Assembly (NCBI GenBank): GCA_022825235.1
Contig: JAJDYI010000010.1
Span: forward strand, 1-39,214
From: Alphaproteobacteria bacterium
Lineage (GTDB): Bacteria > Pseudomonadota > Alphaproteobacteria > TMED109
Length of the DNA stretch: 39,214 bases
Direction of reading: 5' to 3'
In this document: in pieces, positions 8,591 through 15,523 of the stretch
Position numbering within the stretch: position 1 is the stretch's first letter
How the letters are laid out: each line of letters opens with the position of its first letter
Notes under the pieces: model-generated
Database searches by the model: none
Told to the model about the DNA's origin: nothing
What the model saw: the letters and a program-made list of their open reading frames with translations, nothing else
Made by a program: the position numbers and the translations under genes

Positions 8591-9967
8591 CTACGCTTTC
8601 TTTGGGAGGGTGGAGCGAAACGCCTGCCGGGCGATGGCCCGACCGGCCTTCACCGCCTCGGTGTGGTCGATCTCCCAGTGCACCCCGCCATAGAGCCGGC
8701 TCATGCCGTTTTCCTCGGCCACCTGTTTCAGGCTGGTCCAGCGCCGGGTAACGCCCCTTAGCTGCGGCCACAGCACCAGGTCGGGCGAGCGGCCCGAGAA
8801 CGTCACGTCGTCGCGGCCGTAGATCAGCGCAATCATCTCCGCGCCGGCCGCGGCGAAGGTCGAATGGCCCGACGGGTAGGCGGGGAATTCCGGGGTCGGG
8901 ATGTAGCTCCGCCAGTCCGGCTGCGCGGCCACCCGCGGATCGGGGTTGCCGAACTGCGGTGCCCTCGCGCGTATGGCGCTCTCGGGCCGGACGATATCGT
9001 GATGGCACTTGCTGTCCCACGCGAAGATCGACGCATCGCACTGCGTCATCCCGATCAGCGCGAAGGCGCGGGCGAGATCGACGAAGTCGAGGCCGCGATC
9101 CTGCAGCAGCTGAACGCCGATATAGATCATGTGACCGGCCGGGGTGATGCCCCAGGGTCCGTCCTCCCAGAACAGGGCGATCTCCGACTGATCGGCGGTG
9201 CGGATCTTGCTGTCGGCGCCGCCGAGATGGCGGATGGTGTCGAATTCCTCGGCGAATTCAGGGCTCGCCGGGTCATGGAAGTCGGGCGCGCGGAACTGTG
9301 CGCCGTCGCTCATCGTCCAGGGCGTGATCTTGCCGTGACCGGGATAGAGGCAGCGCTCGAAGGTCGGGAATGCCGGGCCGGGCCTCGCGCTGTAAAAGGG
9401 GCCGGTAGGACGCCAGCGGAGAGAATCGGTGCGCCTTCGATAGCGGCCGAGATAGTAATTCACCTTGCTGGGCTCGGCTCCGTCCCCGGTCCGCATCTCG
9501 AGCACCTTCTGTCCCACCTGGCGGCCCCATTGCACGCCGAGGGTCTTTCCCTCGCTGCCGGGAAACCGGTCCAGAAAGGCGATCCGCTCGAAGAGAAAGG
9601 GTTGCTGGAACGCTTCCGCCGCCGCCATCGCGAATGCGACACCGTAGGCGACCTGGGGATCCGCTCCACCGGGACCCGCGCCGATCCCGAAGGGCTCGTC
9701 ATAGCCCTGGACGATGCCGTTCGCGGCCAGGAAGCCGGCCACCATGGGCAGCGAGCACACATAGGCGGCCCTGGGTGGTGGGAGCCGCTGGTCGCGCACC
9801 TGCTGCAACGCCGCATCCACCCAATCGAAGACCACGCTCCCGTTCTGCGGCTTCAGGATCTGGCCGGTATAGGATGCACGGCCACCCTGCACGCCTACGC
9901 ATCCGGCCACCGGAAACGAGGTCGCAGCGGTTACGGTCGCCAGAAACTGCCTTCTCGAATAATTCAC
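8591..9967 (-). CDS. Vanadium-dependent haloperoxidase-like (PAP2 superfamily), Tat-exported
   Basis: A 458-residue exported enzyme of the vanadium haloperoxidase / PAP2 fold. The GTG at 9967 is preferred over a more upstream frame start because AGGAAG lies about seven bases before it and a Tat signal follows at once (NYSRRQFLATV, then a hydrophobic stretch and cysteine 23). Vanadate/phosphate-binding residues are all present: K320 and R327 in WDSKCHHDIVRP, the S-G-H core (366-368) in PAYPSGHSTFAAAG, and R424 plus H430 in SRLYGGVHWEIDH. Such enzymes oxidise halides with peroxide or, in relatives, hydrolyse phosphate esters; sequence alone does not decide between them. Tat export suggests cofactor loading before transport. 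It is transcribed with the outer-membrane barrel gene four bases downstream. Confidence 0.88.
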   Translation of the reverse strand: MNYSRRQFLATVTAATSFPVAGCVGVQGGRASYTGQILKPQNGSVVFDWVDAALQQVRDQRLPPPRAAYVCSLPMVAGFLAANGIVQGYDEPFGIGAGPGGADPQVAYGVAFAMAAAEAFQQPFLFERIAFLDRFPGSEGKTLGVQWGRQVGQKVLEMRTGDGAEPSKVNYYLGRYRRRTDSLRWRPTGPFYSARPGPAFPTFERCLYPGHGKITPWTMSDGAQFRAPDFHDPASPEFAEEFDTIRHLGGADSKIRTADQSEIALFWEDGPWGITPAGHMIYIGVQLLQDRGLDFVDLARAFALIGMTQCDASIFAWDSKCHHDIVRPESAIRARAPQFGNPDPRVAAQPDWRSYIPTPEFPAYPSGHSTFAAAGAEMIALIYGRDDVTFSGRSPDLVLWPQLRGVTRRWTSLKQVAEENGMSRLYGGVHWEIDHTEAVKAGRAIARQAFRSTLPKKA

Positions 9968-11299
9968 CTGTACTTCCTTCCGGTTTCGGACCGCAAAGTC
10001 ACTCGATGTGTGGGGAATGCGGTTCCCGCGCAGCGGCCGTTCGCCCTTGCCTGCCGCGGGTCGGAGCAATGCAGGACACCATGTTCGAACCCTCCCGCCA
10101 GTCGACGCCGTGATCCGCGAGCTTCCGGTCTGTATCCCGGTGAAACGGGCGCTCGCCGTCCCGTTGTTCCGGTATACGGGGTGGTCGGTATGAAAGTTGT
10201 AGGCGGGGCGTCCTCCGCCCGGGGCTAGGTTCCCGCGCGGATACGGCCGCTTTCGAAAGCGTCGGCGGCGGCAACGCGGTGCGCACGGCCCCGCACCGGT
10301 GGGAATATCGACCGGCTGTTGAGGCCGGCCTCGTCATCGTTCCGTCGTCCGAGAACTCGTCGGCCGCAGGCTTCGGCCGGCGGTATCCGGAAGCAGGCGC
10401 GGCCATGGCGCGTGCGACCGGCGCAGGCCATGGCAGAATCGCGGCGGCGCCGTTCCCCCCTCGAATGTGGTGCTCCGGCAAACGGTCCGAGACTGCGTCC
10501 TTGGCGATCAGGCGACGCAAATTTGCAACCGCACCGCCCATCGAAACAGCGCACGCCGGGCGAACGCAATCCAGACCGAACATACCGGTAACCATCCCGA
10601 ACACGACTGCAAAGAGTGGTTAGCAAAAGTAAATCTCAAGTGCAACGGAATGTATTCACTGAATTGAGTATAAGATAGGTAATATTATGTGGCATATATA
10701 CTTGTACAAGAGTACTCTTTTTTGACCTATTACTACAATTTAAGCGACATCGATACTGCACTAATTTGCAGCCCTCACCCCCCATCTTTCGGCTGGATTG
10801 CACGACCGCGCCCAACCCAGCCTCTTCGCGAACACGCCCGTACCACGGCACGCGGTTCGCACGGGGCGGGTCGGTTCATGTCCCGGGCGGCGGCATCGCA
10901 TCGCGCCACGGTTTGACTGCGGCTCTCCGTCTGACGGGGCACACGGGCGATCCGTGGCGCGACGTCCTGCAGGTCGATGATGAATTCGGCCTGGCGGTCG
11001 GCGAGACCCGCCAGCCGGCCCCGCGCGGCAGGGCAGCGATCCGTCGATCGCCGTAATGTCGGTGGGTGAATCCGTTGGACGCGGATGGGCGAGCTAACCT
11101 ATCGATATCGCGCCTTCACGGAGGTCGGATTTCGCCGCCCAACAAAAGGCCGGAACAATCGTCGCCCTGCAGCGTCTCCCCCCCGAAAATCCCACCAGAA
11201 GGTTCTCGCCATGCTCGCCGCCGCCGCTCGGCGCATAGCGATAAACCGCCCCCGGCGGGTCGGCGCCCCGACCACGGCCGCTCGTGGCGCACCAGCGTC
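9968..11299. other. Intergenic region left of the IS, with one AT-rich island
   Basis: About 1.3 kb between the haloperoxidase-like gene and the IS1595 target site. GC-rich parts (9968-10625 and 10790-11299) contain only chance frames or decayed sequence that I cannot assign; a minus-strand stretch near 10930-11010 (QAEFIIDLQDVAPRIA) looks protein-like but is short. The AT-rich island at 10625-10785 is listed separately. With the IS removed, this region joins directly to the DNA just downstream of the ABC permease gene. Confidence 0.5.
10625..10785. promoter_or_regulatory. AT-rich island with ACTACA word
   Basis: An isolated AT-rich stretch with ACTACA at 10732 and a related ACTGCA 23 bases further at 10755. 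A small palindrome CTTGTACAAG lies at about 10701-10710. It resembles the other islands in composition and word, but no gene with a good start follows before the IS at 11308. It may be an orphan control region or the remains of an island. Confidence 0.35.
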
Positions 11300-11307
11300 A
11301 ACAGATA
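11300..11307 (+). repeat. Target site duplication, left copy
   Basis: The eight bases AACAGATA directly abut the left end of the IS1595 element and recur exactly next to the right end. Eight-base duplications are typical of this family and show that the element arrived by transposition as one unit. Confidence 0.93.
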
Positions 11308-11330
11308 GGGGATTACAAAGAAAGGTTGAC
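11308..11330 (+). repeat. IS1595 element left inverted repeat
   Basis: 23 bases beginning GGGGATTACAAAGAAAGG, the exact reverse complement of 13483-13505. The last bases form most of the -35 box of the transposase promoter. Confidence 0.95.
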
Positions 11331-11354
11331 ATTATCGCGCTGCCTCGCTATATT
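11326..11354 (+). promoter_or_regulatory. Transposase promoter built into the IS end
   Basis: A near-consensus sigma-70 promoter: TTGACA at 11326-11331, a 17-base spacer, and TATATT at 11349-11354. The -35 box overlaps the inner end of the left inverted repeat. The transposase ATG is 26 bases beyond the -10 box, behind a purine-rich ribosome binding site (GGAAGGGAGAG). Confidence 0.75.
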
Positions 11355-11379
11355 CCAAGGGTAGGAAGGGAGAGCGGAA

Positions 11380-12366
11380 ATGGCGAAGAAAGCACCCGGC
11401 AAAGCGCACCGCGAAGGGCTCACGGTGGTTCAGCTCATGGACATGTTCCCGACCGAGGAAGCCGCGACCGAGTGGTTCGAGTCGGTGATTTGGCCGGACG
11501 GTCGGCATTGCCCGAAATGCGGAAGCCTCCGCACCCGCGAAGCCTCCCATGCGAAGATGCCCTACTGGTGCACGGATTGCCGGTCCTACTTCTCGGTCAA
11601 GACGGGAACGGCCATGCAGGCGTCGAAGGTTCCGCTGCGGAAGTGGGCAATCGCGATCTATCTGTGCCTGACCTCGTTGAAGTCGATTTCGTCCATGAAG
11701 CTGCAACGCGACATCGGCGTTTCGCAGCCTACCGCGTGGTTCATGCTTCAGCGCATCCGCGAAGCATGGGCGGTTGACGACGACGAGGATTTCGACGGCC
11801 CGGTAGAGGTGGACGAGACCTACATGGGCGGCGAGCGCAAGAACATGAGCAATGCCAAGCGCCGCGCGTTCCGCGAAGCCGGATCGCCGCGCGGGCCGGT
11901 CGACAAGACGGCGGTGGTCGGCGTGAAGGATCGGGAGACGAATGAGGTCCGGGCCGAGGTCGTCCGGAACGTGGACGGCGCGACGCTGCAAGGCTTCGTC
12001 CGCGAGCATACCGAGGAAGGCGCGACGGTCTATTCCGACGAGGCGGCGGCGTACAAGGGGCTGGCGCGGGACTACCGGCATGTGGCCGTCAATCACACGG
12101 TCTCCGAGTATGTCCGTGTTCAGGCGCACACGAACGGGATGGAGTCCTTCTGGTCCATGTTGAAGCGGGCGCATGACGGGACTTTCCACAAGATCAGCCC
12201 GAAGCATCTGCAACGGTATGTCTCAGAATTTGCCGGGAAGCACAATCATCGCGAGTCAGGAACCCTCGTCCAGATGCGGCATACCGTCGTCCGCCTCGTC
12301 GGCCGGAGGCTCGCCTACCGTCACCTGATCGCCGACAACGGGCTTCCGTCGGGTCCCGGGGCGTAG
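11380..12366 (+). CDS. IS1595-family (ISXO2-like) transposase
   Basis: A 328-residue transposase. An N-terminal zinc ribbon uses C44, C47, C64 and C67 (CPKCGS and WCTDCRS). A helix-turn-helix-like region follows (LQRDIGVSQPTAWFMLQRI). The catalytic domain shows VDETYMGGERK with the first Asp, VYSDEAAAYKGL with the second, and HTNGMESFWSMLKRAHDG with the Asn/Glu segment of the third position, as in ISXO2-like proteins. The length is normal and no frameshift is seen, so it should be active. It binds the 23-bp ends and moves the whole element including the passenger genes. It is expressed from a promoter embedded in the left end. Confidence 0.95.
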   Translation: MAKKAPGKAHREGLTVVQLMDMFPTEEAATEWFESVIWPDGRHCPKCGSLRTREASHAKMPYWCTDCRSYFSVKTGTAMQASKVPLRKWAIAIYLCLTSLKSISSMKLQRDIGVSQPTAWFMLQRIREAWAVDDDEDFDGPVEVDETYMGGERKNMSNAKRRAFREAGSPRGPVDKTAVVGVKDRETNEVRAEVVRNVDGATLQGFVREHTEEGATVYSDEAAAYKGLARDYRHVAVNHTVSEYVRVQAHTNGMESFWSMLKRAHDGTFHKISPKHLQRYVSEFAGKHNHRESGTLVQMRHTVVRLVGRRLAYRHLIADNGLPSGPGA

Positions 12367-12465
12367 GGGCTGCGTCCGGCGGAATAGCGCCTTGGCCAAC
12401 GTCTCAGGGGTCGCGCCTGCGAGGTCCACCTTTGGATCGAGCTTGGGACGGTAGGCCATCCCGCA

Positions 12466-12885
12466 CTACGCCGAGAAGAAAATGGGGGAGAGCGCCATTT
12501 GGCTGATCTCCCAAACTTCGAGCGGCGTGTCCTTGTCTCTTTCGAATAGCTTGCATGCCCGTTCCGCGTTGCTCCATCGCGGATAGAAGGAGACAATTTC
12601 CTCACCCCCCTTCACCCTGATGGAGCGGGGCGTCAATAGGAATTCGACGCTCATATCGCCGCCCTCTTCTTCAACGGTGAAGAATGGGTGCGTGCCCTCT
12701 TCGTTTGAATTGAGATTAAATCTTCGCCCGCCGCGCTGGTCGTCGTCCAGCCCGTTGAAGTCGGCGACATCGCGCCCAACAATCTGCCGGAGTGCCACGA
12801 ACTTTAAATCCACACGGCATTCCGCCCTGCGTTTCACCCAACGCGGCGGCTCTTTATGGAAGAGGGTTTCTACTTTGTTTTCCAT
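12466..12885 (-). CDS. IS passenger gene, hypothetical soluble protein
   Basis: A 139-residue cytosolic protein with no family I recognise. The ATG at 12885 is preferred because TGGAGG lies five to ten bases upstream; a GTG at 12909 would add eight residues. The sequence is polar and acidic in the middle (FNLNSNEEGTH, VEEEGGDMSVEFL) with two tryptophan motifs (PRWSNAERACKLFERD, LEVWEISQMALS). It overlaps the end of the upstream passenger gene by 32 bases, so the two are translated together. Being inside a transposon, it may give a selective benefit to the host or to the element, but the function is unknown. Confidence 0.6.
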   Translation of the reverse strand: MENKVETLFHKEPPRWVKRRAECRVDLKFVALRQIVGRDVADFNGLDDDQRGGRRFNLNSNEEGTHPFFTVEEEGGDMSVEFLLTPRSIRVKGGEEIVSFYPRWSNAERACKLFERDKDTPLEVWEISQMALSPIFFSA

Positions 12886-13453
12886 CTGCGCCTCCAGGTT
12901 GCTTCGCACGTTGGAGCACCACTTTTAGCGTCATCCGCGCATCCCGAAGAGCATAAACGCGCGATTGAGCGGCGAGAGATACTAAAAAAGTGTACCACAG
13001 AACAAGAAGCTCAACGCTCTCGCTTGATCTTTCGAAGCTGGGTGGCCGATCAGGGCAGTCTATTCTCAAGCGGTTGAGCGACACCGAAAGCTCCCATAGC
13101 TTCGCGCCATAATGTAGGGAAGATCGAGGCGCCATATCGCCATCAATGACCGCTACCAAGTTGTCTCTAGTCTCCACTATTTCATCGTATAGGCTATGAA
13201 AAACAGCAGCCTTCGAAGTTAAAATAGCCTTTACCCATCTCCATTCGGAAATCCAGTTCCAAAACAGACCGATGGAGGCGAATAGCCCAATTGTGAAAAG
13301 CAAGACGCATCCCATTTCAATGAAGAACGGGTCTATTTCTTGCTCGCCATACATCACTTGACCCTGGATCCATTTGATCCTTGCCAAGCCAAAGACCCCG
13401 GTGGCATGAACCGCGAGGCTGGCGGACCGAAGCAGTATGAGTCCCCGTTGCAT
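12854..13453 (-). CDS. IS passenger gene, hypothetical membrane protein
   Basis: A 199-residue protein of unknown family. There is one strong membrane segment at about residues 48-68 (MGCVLLFTIGLFASIGLFWNW) and weaker hydrophobic stretches near the N-terminus and at about 152-165 (LLVLWYTFLVSLAA). Between them lies a polar region. The start is uncertain: ATG 13453 is used here, but ATG 13354 (residue 34) has an AGGG upstream and would keep the strong membrane segment. It lies directly inside the right end of the IS, is transcribed inward, and overlaps the second passenger gene. No motif allows a functional call. A two-gene membrane plus soluble pair is reminiscent of small defence or stress modules, but that is speculation. 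Confidence 0.55.
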   Translation of the reverse strand: MQRGLILLRSASLAVHATGVFGLARIKWIQGQVMYGEQEIDPFFIEMGCVLLFTIGLFASIGLFWNWISEWRWVKAILTSKAAVFHSLYDEIVETRDNLVAVIDGDMAPRSSLHYGAKLWELSVSLNRLRIDCPDRPPSFERSSESVELLVLWYTFLVSLAAQSRVYALRDARMTLKVVLQRAKQPGGADGKQSRNPLP

Positions 13454-13482
13454 CCGGGCATCATGCGGATTCCCGTCCTGGC

Positions 13483-13505
13483 GTCAACCTTTCTTTGTAA
13501 TCCCC
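13483..13505 (-). repeat. IS1595 element right inverted repeat
   Basis: Exact reverse complement of 11308-11330; it ends in CTTTGTAATCCCC at the outer edge. Confidence 0.95.
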
Positions 13506-13513
13506 AACAGATA
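13506..13513 (+). repeat. Target site duplication, right copy
   Basis: AACAGATA, identical to 11300-11307, directly outside the right inverted repeat. Confidence 0.93.
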
Positions 13514-13527
13514 GACCGTTCGAACTG

Positions 13528-14448
13528 TCAACGGCCTTGGCCCCGCCATCTTGTGCGGTGCCGAAGGTGCGAGCCGTACCGCCTCGGGTCGAGGGCGTCG
13601 GTGAGCCCATCGCCTATGAGACTTACGCCCAGCACGGTCAGGAATATTGCAATCCCCGGCAGGGTGACGGTCCACCATGCCTCCAGCACAAAATCCCGGT
13701 TGGCGCCGATCATGAGACCCCAGCTCATGGCGTTGGGATCTCCGAGGCCGAGGAAGGCGAGCCCCGCCTCGAACAGGATGGCGCCGCCGACGGTGAGCGT
13801 GGCCGCGACGATCAGCGGCGGAAGTGCGCCCGGCAGGATGATCCGCCAGATGAGACGGCGGTCGGAGGCGCCGATCGCACGGGAGGCCCGGACATAGTCG
13901 AGCTCCTTGATGCGCAGGAATTCGGCCCGGGTGAGGCGTGCGACGGGCGGCCAGCTCACCACGCCGATGGCGAAGGCGATTATGGCGAGGGTCGCGCCGA
14001 ACAGGCTTACCAGGGCCATAGCGAATATCAGGGCAGGCAGCACCTGGAAAAACTCGGCGATCCGCATCAGCCCCTCGTCGACGAGCCCCCCGTAGAACCC
14101 TGCCGCAGCGCCGACCGCGATGCCGAAGATCAGGCAGATGGCGGCGGCGCTCGCACCGACCGCGAGGCTGGCGCGCCCGCCGTGGATGATCCCGGCGAGC
14201 ACGTCGCGCCCCAGGAAATCGCTGCCGAGCGGCACCGCCGGCGCTTCGCCCGGCGGGGCCAGCGGCCGCCAGACGATGTCGAAGGGATCGACGGCGTAGA
14301 AGCTGGGCGCGATAAGCGTCATCGCGAGCACCAGGGCGATGAGCGCCAGGCCCGCGATGGCGGATCGGTTGCGAACGAACGCGGCCCACTTCTCGCGCGC
14401 GGGGCTTCGGGCCGGTGCCGCGCCGTGCGTATTGCCGGGTGCGGTCAT
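13528..14448 (-). CDS. ABC importer permease, DppC/OppC type
   Basis: A 306-residue inner-membrane permease of the dipeptide/oligopeptide (or nickel) importer family. It has the short N-terminal cytoplasmic part and the first membrane helix (IAGLALIALVLAMTLIAP), the conserved GSDFLGRDVLAGIIHGGRASLAVG segment, and the EAA-type loop LDYVRASRAIGASDRRLIWRIILP that docks the ATPase. It ends near LGVSLIGDGLTDALDPR, a typical C-terminal motif. It overlaps the upstream DppB-type gene by four bases (ATGA), which indicates translational coupling. No ATPase gene follows: the next feature is the IS1595 insertion 14 bases past the stop, and none lies beyond it. Confidence 0.92.
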   Translation of the reverse strand: MTAPGNTHGAAPARSPAREKWAAFVRNRSAIAGLALIALVLAMTLIAPSFYAVDPFDIVWRPLAPPGEAPAVPLGSDFLGRDVLAGIIHGGRASLAVGASAAAICLIFGIAVGAAAGFYGGLVDEGLMRIAEFFQVLPALIFAMALVSLFGATLAIIAFAIGVVSWPPVARLTRAEFLRIKELDYVRASRAIGASDRRLIWRIILPGALPPLIVAATLTVGGAILFEAGLAFLGLGDPNAMSWGLMIGANRDFVLEAWWTVTLPGIAIFLTVLGVSLIGDGLTDALDPRRYGSHLRHRTRWRGQGR

Positions 14449-15431
14449 GGCGGGGACGTGCCGGCGCGGATGCGGGGGTCGACGATCCCATAGGCGATGT
14501 CGGTGAGCAGGTCCGCGGCGACCACCATGACGGTTGCGAAAAAGAGGATGCCGAGGACGGTGGGATGGTCCCGGCGCAGGATCGATTCGAACGCGAGCTG
14601 GCCGAGACCCGGCCAGTTGAACACCACCTCGACCAGCACCGCGCCGGACAGCATGTTGCCGAACTGAAGGCCGGCGACGGTGACGACCGGGAGGATCGCA
14701 TTGGGCAGCGCATGGCGAAAGAGCACGGCGCGGTCGCTCAGCCCCTTCGCCCGCGCGGTCCGGATGTATTCGGCGCCGAGCACGTCGAGCATGCTGGCGC
14801 GCGAGATCCGGCTGTACTGGGCGAGGAAAACGATCGCGAGAGTGATCGCGGGCAGCGCCAGGTGATGGGCGATGTCGAGCGCCAGGAGCAAGCCCGCGCT
14901 GTCTGCGCGCACGTCGTACATGCCGGACAACGGGAACAGGGGAATCGTGGCGGAGAAGAGAAGCAGCAGCACGATCCCGGTCCAGAACACGGGCGCCGAA
15001 TAGCCGACGAGGGAGAGCACGGTGACGAGATTCGTGACGAAGCCACCGGGTTTGCGGGAAGCGAGCACGCCGAGATAGGTGCCGAGGGTGAGCGCGATCG
15101 CCATGGCGGTCATGATCAGCAGCACCGTCGGCCCGAGGCGGTCGAGGATGAGATCGATGACCGGCGCGTTGAAGAACAGCGAGTGTCCGAGATCGCCCGA
15201 CAGCATCCGCTCCAGGTAGAGTGCGAATTGATGGTGCAGGGGACGGTCCAGGCCGTAGGCTTGGCGGATATCGCGAAGGATCTCCTCGGTGATGCCGCCC
15301 ATCCCGCCCGCGATGGTCAGCGCCGGGTCGCCGGGCGCGAGGCGGATGAGGACGAAGTTGAGGACGAGAACCGCCAGGATCAGCGCGGCAGCGCCGAGGA
15401 GGCGGCGTCCGAGGATCGGGGCGAGCTGCAC
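14445..15431 (-). CDS. ABC importer permease, DppB/OppB type
   Basis: A 328-residue permease. It starts with the family pattern LGRRLLGAAALILAVLVLNFVLIRLAPGDP, has the family's periplasmic region (YGLDRPLHHQFALYLERMLSGDLGHS), and carries the EAA loop EYIRTARAKGLSDRAVLFRHALPNAILPVVT. It ends near DLLTDIAYGIVDPRIR, as DppB-like proteins do. It should pair with the DppC-type protein to form the channel of a peptide-type importer. It lies 92 bases downstream of the solute-binding protein gene and overlaps the DppC gene by four bases, so the three form one operon. Confidence 0.93.
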   Translation of the reverse strand: MQLAPILGRRLLGAAALILAVLVLNFVLIRLAPGDPALTIAGGMGGITEEILRDIRQAYGLDRPLHHQFALYLERMLSGDLGHSLFFNAPVIDLILDRLGPTVLLIMTAMAIALTLGTYLGVLASRKPGGFVTNLVTVLSLVGYSAPVFWTGIVLLLLFSATIPLFPLSGMYDVRADSAGLLLALDIAHHLALPAITLAIVFLAQYSRISRASMLDVLGAEYIRTARAKGLSDRAVLFRHALPNAILPVVTVAGLQFGNMLSGAVLVEVVFNWPGLGQLAFESILRRDHPTVLGILFFATVMVVAADLLTDIAYGIVDPRIRAGTSPP

Positions 15432-15523
15432 GTCTCCTTTATCCCGAGGCCGTTCAGGGGGAGGCTGCCGCAGGAACGATTACGCGGTGCGGTCGGCGGC
15501 GAGGGGGTGCGGTCGAGGTCGGC

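Larger units (their letters stand above)
11308..13505 (+). mobile_element. IS1595-family insertion sequence with passenger genes (2198 bp)
   Basis: Complete element with perfect 23-bp terminal inverted repeats at 11308-11330 and 13483-13505 (outer bases GGGGATTACAAAG, read inward) and an 8-bp target duplication AACAGATA. It encodes one ISXO2-type transposase on the plus strand and, behind it and pointing the other way, two passenger genes of unknown function. Perfect ends, an exact duplication and an intact transposase suggest a recent insertion. It landed 14 bases downstream of the stop of the ABC permease gene at 13528, so it disrupts no gene. Confidence 0.95.

Noticed and set aside
8864-10228. 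454-codon plus-strand frame opposite the haloperoxidase-like gene
   Set aside because: Antisense shadow; the minus strand has all vanadium-site motifs and a ribosome binding site.
13466-13488. Promoter for the IS passenger genes in the right inverted repeat
   Set aside because: TTGACG is present, but the base run 17 positions further (ATGATG) is a poor -10 box and lies too close to the first start codon.
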